A stretch of 64,000 bases of DNA, taken from Pseudonocardia hierapolitana. GTDB lineage: Bacteria > Actinomycetota > Actinomycetes > Mycobacteriales > Pseudonocardiaceae. Location of the stretch: assembly GCF_007994075.1 (NCBI RefSeq), contig NZ_VIWU01000001.1:992001-1056000 (forward strand). The letters run 5' to 3'. The notes under the pieces are model-generated. The model had not been told where the DNA came from and did no database searches. It saw only the letters and a program-made list of their open reading frames with translations. The position numbers and the translations under genes were made by a program. Below, in pieces: positions 1 to 6,996 of this stretch. Numbering within the stretch: position 1 is the first letter of the stretch; each line of letters begins with the position of its first letter.

Positions 1-893
1 CGCGCGGCCGTTTCTACCCGCCCCGCCTCCTCCGTCGGCTTCCATCCCCCGGTGCGCAGGAACTCCAGGCTGATCGGGTTGTAGAGCTCCGCCTGCTCGT
101 GCTGCGGCCAGTGCCCGCACCGCTCGAACAGCTCCAGCTGCGAGCCGGGGATGTTCTCGTGCATCGCCGACGCCTCCGGCACCTCGCCGAACGGGTTCTC
201 CCGACCCCAGACGATCAGCGTCGGCTGGGTGATCCGGCCGAGCTCCTCCGGCGTGAGCAGGTTGCGCGTGCGGCGCTCCATGTCCTGCAGCGACAGCAGG
301 TTGTCGACGTTGGCCACGAACTCCGGCGTGTGGTAGATCGCGTGCCGGACCTCGACCAGCTCCTCGGTCGCGTCCGCCGGGTCGGCCATCAGCAGCCGCA
401 GCCGCTTGCGGGTCAGCTCGACGTCGTCGGTGGTGACGGCGTCGCGGGTGCTGGTCTTGATCCGCTCCATGACGGCCGGGTTGGCCACCGTTCCGCCGGC
501 GCACAGCAGCTGCAGGCTCTGGACGCGCTCGGGGTGCGTGGTGGCGGTCCGGGCGCCGACCCAGCCGCCGAGCGACTCGCCGACGATGTGCGCCCGGGTG
601 ATCCCGACGGCGTCGAAGTAGTCGACCAGGTGCCGGACGTAGTCCGCGATCTCGTACGGACGGTCCGGCTTGCCGGTGTAGCCGTGGCCGAGCATGTCGA
701 TCGCGTGCACGTCGTACTCGGCGTGCGCCACGACGTTGCGGGTGAACGCCTCGAGGTGGCCGCTCGTGCCGTGCAGGAACACCACCGGCTCCGCATCGGG
801 GTTGCCGGCGCGCAGGGTCCGGGTGGGGACGCCGGCCGCGTCGACGTACTCGACGCGGAAGGCGATCGGGCTCAGTTCGGTCCAGATGCTCAC
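1..893 (-). CDS. alpha/beta hydrolase, meta-cleavage product hydrolase type (3' end outside window)
   Basis: This is the last visible gene of the Rieske-oxygenase operon, and its C-terminus runs off the window's left edge. It starts at GTG 893. The fold is an alpha/beta hydrolase with an oxyanion-hole HG near residue 41, a nucleophile elbow GESLGG (Ser about 107) and a late GHWPQHE segment carrying the catalytic His. The acid residue lies near the IVWGRENPFGE segment. Proteins of this type (MhpC, BphD, DmpD) hydrolyse C-C bonds in 2-hydroxy-6-oxo-dienoates made by extradiol ring cleavage, and an MhpB-like dioxygenase lies upstream. The specific substrate is unknown. A simple esterase is the main alternative. 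Confidence 0.85.
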   Translation of the reverse strand, partial: MSIWTELSPIAFRVEYVDAAGVPTRTLRAGNPDAEPVVFLHGTSGHLEAFTRNVVAHAEYDVHAIDMLGHGYTGKPDRPYEIADYVRHLVDYFDAVGITRAHIVGESLGGWVGARTATTHPERVQSLQLLCAGGTVANPAVMERIKTSTRDAVTTDDVELTRKRLRLLMADPADATEELVEVRHAIYHTPEFVANVDNLLSLQDMERRTRNLLTPEELGRITQPTLIVWGRENPFGEVPEASAMHENIPGSQLELFERCGHWPQHEQAELYNPISLEFLRTGGWKPTEEAGRVETAA

Positions 894-901
894 GGGAGTC
901 C

Positions 902-1012
902 TTACTTCTGGTTGATGCGGTGGACCTGGGTGTTGCTCCGCGCGGCGAGTTTGCGGAGCGCGAGCACGGTGCCCGCCAGCGCCAGCAGGAGCAGCGGCTT
1001 GCGAACCTTCAT
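902..1012 (-). CDS. small single-pass membrane protein, 36 aa
   Basis: This small gene sits between two hydrolase genes. Its ATG (1012) overlaps the upstream hydrolase stop as ATGA, which suggests translational coupling. The product starts MKVRKPLLLLALAGTVLA, so it has a positively charged N-terminus, one hydrophobic stretch and a basic, polar tail. It could be a one-pass membrane peptide or an uncleaved signal anchor. I recognise no family. The coupling and the lack of other use for the 100 bases support it, but so short an ORF could be chance. Confidence 0.4.
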   Translation of the reverse strand: MKVRKPLLLLALAGTVLALRKLAARSNTQVHRINQK

Positions 1013-1902
1013 CGAGCACCCACCTCTGCGAGCGAGCCGGATGGCACCTCTGTGGACGGAATCGAGTCCAGGAAGCCGGAGACCACCGAGTGGTACGCCT
1101 GCGGGCGCTCCTCCTGCAGGTGGTGCGAGGCGTGGTCCATCACGTACAGGTTCCCGCGCGGGACCATCCGGGCCAGCATGAGCGGGTAGTCGGGCGTCAG
1201 GAACGCGTCCTGCATGCCCCACATGAACAGGACCGGGGCGTCGATCCGTCCGAGCTCCGCTGTCAGGTCCTGCCACTCCCCCCGCGGCGAGTCGGACATC
1301 GCGGCCAGCGCGCGCTCACCGGGGTCGAGGCTCTGCTCGTAGCGCAGGTCCAGGGTCTCCTCGGGTAGCGCGTCGGCGTCGTACCACTCCAGGCGGGTGA
1401 TCAGCGCGCGCATCTTCTCCCGGGTGGGGCCCTCGCCGCCGTAGTAGGCGTCGCGGGCGTTGCGGCCGCGGCGACCGCCCTCGGGCAGCGGGGCGAGCGG
1501 CCCGTGGAAGACCGGCATGCTCCCGGTGACGACCAACGAACGCGCGCGGTCCGGGTACTTCGCGGCCAGGTTGAGCGCGATCGTGCCGCCCCACGAGTTG
1601 CAGACGAAGTCCGCACGCTCCACGCCGAGGGTGTCGAGGAGCGCGACGGTCTTGGCGGCGTGGTGGTCCCACATCGGGCCCTCGATGCGCGACTTCTCGG
1701 ACTTGCCGTACTGGTGGATGTCCACGAGCAGGCAGCGGCGGTCGGCCGCGAAGAGCGGGGCGACGGGGCCGAAGTCGCTCCACGCGGTGCAGCCCGGTCC
1801 GCCGCCGTGCAGGAACACGGTGTCGGGACCGCTGCCGAGATCGTGGTAGTGGTAGCGGACGCCGCCACCGTCCGCGTAGCGGCTCTCCGGTGCGGGCGCC
1901 AT
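1009..1902 (-). CDS. alpha/beta hydrolase, 2-hydroxy-6-oxo-dienoate hydrolase (MhpC/BphD/HsaD) family
   Basis: The 297-residue protein has the hallmarks of C-C bond hydrolases acting after extradiol cleavage: HGGGPG as oxyanion hole near residue 24, nucleophile elbow CNSWGG, an acid in the GMQDAF segment and a late DHASHH histidine. Family members are about 280-290 aa, so it is complete. It starts at ATG 1902, overlapping the upstream M20-like stop by one base (TGATG), and its own stop overlaps the next small ORF. It probably cleaves the ring-fission product of the MhpB-like dioxygenase in the same operon. Why the operon has two such hydrolases is unclear; one may be an esterase. Confidence 0.88.
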   Translation of the reverse strand: MAPAPESRYADGGGVRYHYHDLGSGPDTVFLHGGGPGCTAWSDFGPVAPLFAADRRCLLVDIHQYGKSEKSRIEGPMWDHHAAKTVALLDTLGVERADFVCNSWGGTIALNLAAKYPDRARSLVVTGSMPVFHGPLAPLPEGGRRGRNARDAYYGGEGPTREKMRALITRLEWYDADALPEETLDLRYEQSLDPGERALAAMSDSPRGEWQDLTAELGRIDAPVLFMWGMQDAFLTPDYPLMLARMVPRGNLYVMDHASHHLQEERPQAYHSVVSGFLDSIPSTEVPSGSLAEVGAR

Positions 1903-3236
1903 CAGGAGTCCTTCCGTGTCGTGGTGGTGGTGGCGATCGTGGTGCGGGCCAGCACTTCGCAGAGGCGCCTCATCGCCCGGACGTCCACGGTGTTCATCCC
2001 GCGGGAGAAGTCGACGGCCGGATCGACGTCGAGCTCCTCCGAGCTGACCTTCGGCATCCCGACCCGGGCGGTCGGGATGCCCCTGGCGCGCAGGATGTTC
2101 GCGTCGGTCGCGCCGCTGAGGTCCGGGACGGGCTCGTGCGGGCGCCCGGTGGTCCGTTCCCACGCCGTCACGGTCCGCCGCACGATCGGCGCGTCGGGCG
2201 AGGTGTGCGTCGCCGGGACGGCGAGCACCATCTCGACGCCGAGATCGACGTCCAGGTCCCGGCCCAGCTCCTCCACGAAGCCGCGGAGCTCGCGCTTGAC
2301 CTGCAGCGGTGTCGTCCCGGGCGCGATGCGGATGTCCAGCCGCAGCCGGCAGAGCGCCGGGGTCACCGCGAGCATCCGCTCCCAGCCGCCCGCGATCGAC
2401 CCGATCACACCCTGCGGAGCGGCCGTGGCCGTGCGGTGCCGGACCGGGTAGTCGGCCAGCCACCGCTCGAGCCGGATGACGACCTCGGCGGCCGTGACGA
2501 TCGGGTTGCGGTAGGGCATCCGGTGCCGGCTGCCGACGTAGGTGTGGACGCCGGGGACGGTCACCTCGAACCAGGCCAGCCCGACCTCTTCGTGCGCCAC
2601 GAGATCGCCGGGCTTCGCGATCACCGCGTGGTCGGTGTACCAGCCCCGCTCCAGCAGGAACGAGCAGCCCACGCCCTGGCCGGTGTTCGCCCGCTGCGGG
2701 TAGCCGGGGGCGTCGACGGCGTTGGTCGGCATCCCGCCGGCCCCGAACGCGACGACGACGTCGCCCGCGAGCTCCGGCCGGACCTCGCCGAGCGCCTCCG
2801 CGAGCACCAGGATGCAGGCCGCGTGCCCCTTCGGGTTGCCCGCGCCGAGCCCGGAGACGAACGGGCCCTCGTCGCGCGCGATGGACAGCATGTCGGGACG
2901 GAGGCGCTCCCCGATCCACGGCACGTCGATCGCCTCCTCACCCGTGGTGAGGGTGTCGATCGGCGCGTAGAGCATCAGGTCCTCGCCGCCACCGCTGCCG
3001 CGCAGCCTGCCCACGGCGTTGGCCTGGAACTGGTCGATGTGCTGGGCGGTCGCCCCGAACCCGGCCGCGGCGAGCCGGTCGGCCAGGAAGCGCGCCAGTG
3101 GCGCCTCACGGCCGGTCGGGCTCGGGATCCCGGTGACGGCGCGGGCCGCGGCGCGCAGCCGGTCCTCGGTGATCGCGGCGAGCAGCCGGTCGACGACGGC
3201 GTCCTCGGCGACGGCCGTACCGGTCGGCGCGATCAC
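1902..3236 (-). CDS. M20/ArgE-DapE family homologue with degenerate metal site
   Basis: The 444-residue protein (GTG 3236, GTGA overlap with the upstream dioxygenase) has the M20 layout: a catalytic-type domain, a central lid of about 110 residues and a return to the first domain. The metal-site motifs are altered, however. The usual HxD reads YAPID (Pro92 for His), the usual D-x-KGG region reads GNPKGHAA, and the paired catalytic glutamates are replaced in FGAGGMPTN. It is therefore probably not an ordinary zinc amidohydrolase. In a ring-cleavage operon it may act on a pathway intermediate, but I cannot name a reaction. The family call is firm and the function open. Confidence 0.75.
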   Translation of the reverse strand: MIAPTGTAVAEDAVVDRLLAAITEDRLRAAARAVTGIPSPTGREAPLARFLADRLAAAGFGATAQHIDQFQANAVGRLRGSGGGEDLMLYAPIDTLTTGEEAIDVPWIGERLRPDMLSIARDEGPFVSGLGAGNPKGHAACILVLAEALGEVRPELAGDVVVAFGAGGMPTNAVDAPGYPQRANTGQGVGCSFLLERGWYTDHAVIAKPGDLVAHEEVGLAWFEVTVPGVHTYVGSRHRMPYRNPIVTAAEVVIRLERWLADYPVRHRTATAAPQGVIGSIAGGWERMLAVTPALCRLRLDIRIAPGTTPLQVKRELRGFVEELGRDLDVDLGVEMVLAVPATHTSPDAPIVRRTVTAWERTTGRPHEPVPDLSGATDANILRARGIPTARVGMPKVSSEELDVDPAVDFSRGMNTVDVRAMRRLCEVLARTTIATTTTTRKDS

Positions 3237-4189
3237 GGCTCGCGCTCCGCCGCGGGTTCGATCAACCCGACGCCCATGCCGGTCAGCCACTCCGGCATCG
3301 CCGCGTACGCCAGGCGGCGCCCGGGCGCGAACCCCATGGCCGCGGCCATGGTCAGCCAGGTCCGCAGCTCCTGGCCGCCGTTGCCGGCGAGCCCCTCGAT
3401 GTCGTCGGAGGAGTAGGTCGCGTAGCGCTCCAGCTTTCCCGCCTCGAGATCGGCCAGGAAAGCCTCGTCGAAGTCCTCGAAGATCGTCGGCCGAGCCGCG
3501 GTGATGATCTCCCGGCGCCGCTTGTCGTAGCGCTCCCACTCACCGCGGCCGTTCAGCCAGGCCTCGACGAGGAACTCCTCGTCCGTGTTCTGCGGGTCCC
3601 GCCAGTCGGCGGGCCACGGCAGCTGGTGCGACAGCCCGCCCGACGCGATCACGACCACCCGGAGGTCCTCCGGGATCGCCTCGACGGCCTCGGCGAGGTT
3701 GCGGCCCAGCTGCACGCACCGGTCGAGCCGGGGCAGCGGGGCGGCGAACACGTTGATCACCAGCGGGACGACGGGAACGTCTGACGCTGGATCGCCCAGG
3801 AGGTACTGGATCGCGTGGGTCTGCCCGTGGTCGATCTGCAGCCGGGCCGAGATCGCCACCTCGGTGCCGCGCTCGACCAGCTCACCGGCGATCGCCTGTG
3901 CGAAGCCGGGATCGCTGCGTTGCGGACCCTTCGGGGTGCCCGCCTCACCCGCCCCGATCACCTCGCCGACGCCGAGCGTGAACGCCGGGATCATGTCCAG
4001 CCAGAACCCGCGGAAGTGGTTGGAGCCGATGATGACCGCCACGTCCGGCCGGGCGCGAGCCACCGCGTCGCGGGCTTCGGCCAGCGCGTCCCGGAACCGC
4101 TCCGCGCGGTCGGTGTGCACGACCTGGTCCCAGTGCGTGTTCATCAGGGTGGAGTGGGAGGCACCCGCTCCGAGCACGATGCGCGCCAT
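3233..4189 (-). CDS. class III extradiol ring-cleavage dioxygenase, MhpB-like
   Basis: The 318-residue protein resembles 2,3-dihydroxyphenylpropionate 1,2-dioxygenase (MhpB, about 314 aa) along its length. It has GASHST with His12, GSNHFRG with His58, the LQIDHG segment, GGLSHQ with the probable catalytic His, and the late PEWLTGMG end. In this family two His and one Glu bind non-heme Fe(II), and the enzyme opens a catechol ring next to its hydroxyls. The C-terminal third resembles the LigA-type helical part fused in MhpB. It follows the Rieske gene after 6 bases, so it probably cleaves the catechol that oxygenase makes. The exact catechol is unknown. Confidence 0.9.
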   Translation of the reverse strand: MARIVLGAGASHSTLMNTHWDQVVHTDRAERFRDALAEARDAVARARPDVAVIIGSNHFRGFWLDMIPAFTLGVGEVIGAGEAGTPKGPQRSDPGFAQAIAGELVERGTEVAISARLQIDHGQTHAIQYLLGDPASDVPVVPLVINVFAAPLPRLDRCVQLGRNLAEAVEAIPEDLRVVVIASGGLSHQLPWPADWRDPQNTDEEFLVEAWLNGRGEWERYDKRRREIITAARPTIFEDFDEAFLADLEAGKLERYATYSSDDIEGLAGNGGQELRTWLTMAAAMGFAPGRRLAYAAMPEWLTGMGVGLIEPAAEREP

Positions 4190-4195
4190 GTGTCC

Positions 4196-5446
4196 TCAGC
4201 TCTCGACGGGCGGGCCGACGGGCTCGAACCCGTCGGTCTTGAGCCGTTCGATCCGTTCCTCGGTGACGTCCTCGGCGAGCTTGCGCCATTTGAGCAGCGA
4301 CTCGTCCGGCCGGTACAGCCGCTCCGGCGGGGCGTCGGTCACCTCGACCATCCACTTGTCCTGCGCGGAGAACTGCCCGTGGAACAGCCACCGGACGAAT
4401 CCGAGGTACTTCAGGTAGAAGGGCAGGGTCCGCCACCCCTGGCGGAAATCCGCCATCACACCCACGTACAGGTGGTTCTCGGCGTCCACCGGAACGTAGA
4501 ACTCGTAGTGGATGAACGTCGGGTACGCGATCCGCAGAACCCCCGGCATGCTCACCGACGCGAACCCCGGGAACTCCTGGGCGGCGATCACGGGGTTGAC
4601 ATCGCGGTGGCTGCCGGTGTTGCCGATGTTGCTGGTCTGCTTCGGCGGCTTGAGCTTGAACCAGGCCTGGTTGTCCCACTTGCCGAGACCGGGGAACTCC
4701 GCGGTCCAGTACTGCTTGTCCTGCACGCGGTAGATCCAGCGCCCGCGCTGCACGATGCGGGTCTCGTTCCACACCGGCATGGCCTTGAACAGCCGCCAGA
4801 GCGACGTGCGGTGCAGGTACTTGGCGTGTCCCTCGTCGTAGCCGTTCTCGCACGCGAACCGCCAGTTCCCGATGCGGGGCTGGATCCGGGAGCCGACCAC
4901 CGCGGCGTTGCCGACCAGCTCCTCGGGCAGCTGCTGGTCGATCGGCGGCGCGTCCTCGCCGTCGCCGACGAAGACCCACACCATGCCGAGTCGTTCCTCG
5001 ACCTCGTAGGTGGGCTGGGTGACCTTCCCGCAGATCGGGCTCTCGGGGCCGTCGGTGATGACCGCCTTCAGCTCGCCCGTCGCGAGGTCGAACGTCCAGC
5101 CGTGGTACGGGCACGAGATCGTGCCGGGGAACTGCTGGTTGCCCTCGCTCAACGGCACCCCGCGATGCGGGCACCGGTCCTTCAACGCATACGCCGTGCC
5201 CCTGTTCTTGACACCGTCGCGGATCAGCACGATCTTCTCACCGAGCAGCGTGATCTGCTTCGGCTTCCCGGTGAGCTGTGACGAGTAGCAGACCGGGTAC
5301 CAGTAACCGCGGAAACCGGCGGCCGCGGCCTGGTAATGGGGCCAGCTCGACCAGTCCTGGCGTCCGGGGAGCTTGCCGGCGCGCCGCGGCCGGCGGCGTG
5401 GGGCGCCGGCTGCCAACGCGTCGGTCGCTCCGCCATTCGCATTCAT
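4196..5446 (-). CDS. Rieske non-heme iron oxygenase, alpha subunit (CarAa/LigXa-like group)
   Basis: The 416-residue protein has a Rieske cluster site, CPHRG (Cys92, His94) and CPYHGW (Cys112, His115). It also has the mononuclear iron motif ENGYDEGHAKYLH, with Asp204, His207 and His212. Layout and phrases such as RGYWYPV and SMPGVLRI recall carbazole dioxygenase CarAa and the dehydrodivanillate demethylase oxygenase LigXa, which work without a beta subunit. No beta subunit is present here. The start is taken at ATG 5446; an in-frame extension to 5557 looks non-coding. It heads the catabolic operon and probably takes electrons from the divergent reductase/ferredoxin pair. The substrate is unknown. 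Confidence 0.9.
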   Translation of the reverse strand: MNANGGATDALAAGAPRRRPRRAGKLPGRQDWSSWPHYQAAAAGFRGYWYPVCYSSQLTGKPKQITLLGEKIVLIRDGVKNRGTAYALKDRCPHRGVPLSEGNQQFPGTISCPYHGWTFDLATGELKAVITDGPESPICGKVTQPTYEVEERLGMVWVFVGDGEDAPPIDQQLPEELVGNAAVVGSRIQPRIGNWRFACENGYDEGHAKYLHRTSLWRLFKAMPVWNETRIVQRGRWIYRVQDKQYWTAEFPGLGKWDNQAWFKLKPPKQTSNIGNTGSHRDVNPVIAAQEFPGFASVSMPGVLRIAYPTFIHYEFYVPVDAENHLYVGVMADFRQGWRTLPFYLKYLGFVRWLFHGQFSAQDKWMVEVTDAPPERLYRPDESLLKWRKLAEDVTEERIERLKTDGFEPVGPPVES

Positions 5447-5644
5447 GAAGCCAGTCCAACACCGGCCGGCGGACCCTCCAAGGTCGCGGTTCCGCTGACC
5501 GAACCGCGCCCGGGAATCCGGTCCCGGTTTCGCTGAGCGGTCCGGCGGGCGGGACACACCCTGCGGGCGCTCCTACCGTCCGGAACGCCCCCGGCGCCGG
5601 GGAGCTCGTCTTCTTCCCTTCCCACCATCCACCGGAGGTCGGCC
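5447..5644. promoter_or_regulatory. divergent promoter region with two operator-like palindromes
   Basis: The 198 bases between the oxygenase operon and the reductase gene hold GCGGTTC-N8-GAACCGC at 5486-5507 (7-base perfect arms) and GGTTTCGCTGAGCGGTCC at about 5526-5543. The core CGCTGAGC of the second recurs near 14640 and 21360, so one regulator may bind all three. GGAGG at 5634-5638 sits six bases before the GTG at 5645 and fixes that start. Confidence 0.6.
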
Positions 5645-6615
5645 GTGCCCGCGAGCATGAACACGGACATCCTGATCGTCGGCGCCGGCCCCACCGGTCT
5701 CTACGGCGCCTACTGCGCAGGGTTCCGCGGCCTGCGCACCGTGGTCGTCGACGCCCTGCCACAGGCGGGCGGGCAGATCGCCGCGCTCTACCCGGAGAAG
5801 GAGATCCGGGACATCGCGGGCATCCCCGGGTCGCGCGGCCGGGACGTCGTCGCCGCGCTGAAGGAGCAGGCCGACGCGTTCGGTCCGCAGTACCTGCTGG
5901 GCAGCCAGGCCACCGCACTCGTGCACTCCCCGGACGGTCGCCCACAGGTGTCGCTGGCGGACGGCACCGTCGTCGATGCGGGCGCGGTCGTCCTGACCGC
6001 AGGAATCGGCACCTTCACGCCGCGCCCGCTCCCCGCGGGCGAGGGGTTCCTCGGGCGTGGCCTCTCCTACTTCGTGCCGGACCCGTCCGCCCACGACGAC
6101 CAGGACGTGCTCGTGGTGGGCGGCGGCGACAGTGCCGTCGACTGGGCGCTCGCCCTGCACCCGATCGCCCGCTCGGTCACCCTCGTGCACCGCCGCGGTG
6201 GCTTCCGCGCCCACGGGCCGTTCACGAGTGCGGCGCCACCGTCATCACCGACGCCGAGGTCGAGGCCCTGCTCGGTGACGAGCTGCTTCGCGAGGCGCAC
6301 ATCCGCGTGCGCGGCGAGGCCGAGCACCGCGTCCTGAAGGTCGACAGCGTGGTGGCGGCGCTGGGCTTCGTCAGCAACCTCGGACCGCTGGCCGAGTGGG
6401 GCCTGGAGCTGAACCGCCGCTCCATCGTCGTCGACACCCGGATGCGGACGACGGTGGACCGGGTCTTCGCCGCGGGCGACGTCACCGACTACCCGGGCAA
6501 GGTCCGGCTGATGTCCGTCGGGTTCGGCGAGGTCGCGACCGCCGTCAACAACGCCGCAGTGGAGCTGGACCCGGAGCTGACGCTCTTCCCCGGCCACTCC
6601 ACGGAGAGGAGCTAG
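5645..6615 (+). pseudogene. ferredoxin-NAD(P) reductase (thioredoxin-reductase-like), frameshifted
   Basis: The N-terminal part, from GTG 5645, has an FAD motif GAGPTGLYGAY and an NAD(P) motif GGGDSAVDWAL, then VHRRGGFRAH. Around 6220-6226 the frame changes. The C-terminal part continues in another frame with ITDAEVEALLGDELL and ends with FAAGDVTDYPGKV and the FAD-contacting GFGEVATAVNNA. The join is about five residues shorter than in relatives, so a small deletion of 1 mod 3 bases, not just one base, is likely. The intact enzyme (about 330 aa) would pass electrons from NAD(P)H to ferredoxin, here presumably the next gene and the Rieske oxygenase. Sequencing error remains possible. Confidence 0.8.
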
Positions 6616-6619
6616 CACC

Positions 6620-6955
6620 ATGGCCTACGTCATCGGCGCCAACTGCGTCGACGTCACCGACCGCGCCTGCCTCGACGTCTGCCCCGTCGACTGCATCTAC
6701 GTCGGCGAGCGCAAGAGCTACATCAACGCCAACGAGTGCATCGACTGCGGAGCCTGCGAACCGGAGTGCCCGGTCGACGCGATCTTCGTCGACCGCGCCG
6801 GACGCAAGGACGAGGAGAAGGCGGTCTTCATCGCCGACTCGATCGACTTCTTCGCCACGCCGCTGCCGGGGCGGGACGCGCCGCTCGGCGATCCGGGTGG
6901 AGCGGCGTCCGTCGGCGACCTGGGCGTCGACACGCCGCTGGTCACCGCACTCTGA
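6620..6955 (+). CDS. fdxA: seven-iron ferredoxin, FdxA type
   Basis: The 111-residue protein has eight cysteines in the FdxA pattern: Cys9, Cys17, Cys21 and Cys25, then CIDCGACEPECP (Cys40, 43, 46, 50). These normally hold one [3Fe-4S] and one [4Fe-4S] cluster. It begins four bases after the reductase and has a good ribosome site (GAGAGGAG). It is a soluble electron carrier and probably links the reductase to the divergent Rieske oxygenase. The final 30 residues, rich in Gly, Pro and Asp, are usual for actinobacterial members. Confidence 0.93.
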   Translation: MAYVIGANCVDVTDRACLDVCPVDCIYVGERKSYINANECIDCGACEPECPVDAIFVDRAGRKDEEKAVFIADSIDFFATPLPGRDAPLGDPGGAASVGDLGVDTPLVTAL

Positions 6956-6996
6956 TCCGTCGCGATGCGCTCTACACCTGGTGGCATGCTGGTCTG

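Noticed and set aside
99..1181. Long plus-strand open frame opposite the hydrolase genes
   Set aside because: It is the antisense of well-recognised hydrolases, with Arg/Asp/Val-rich sequence and no family features; a GC-rich shadow.
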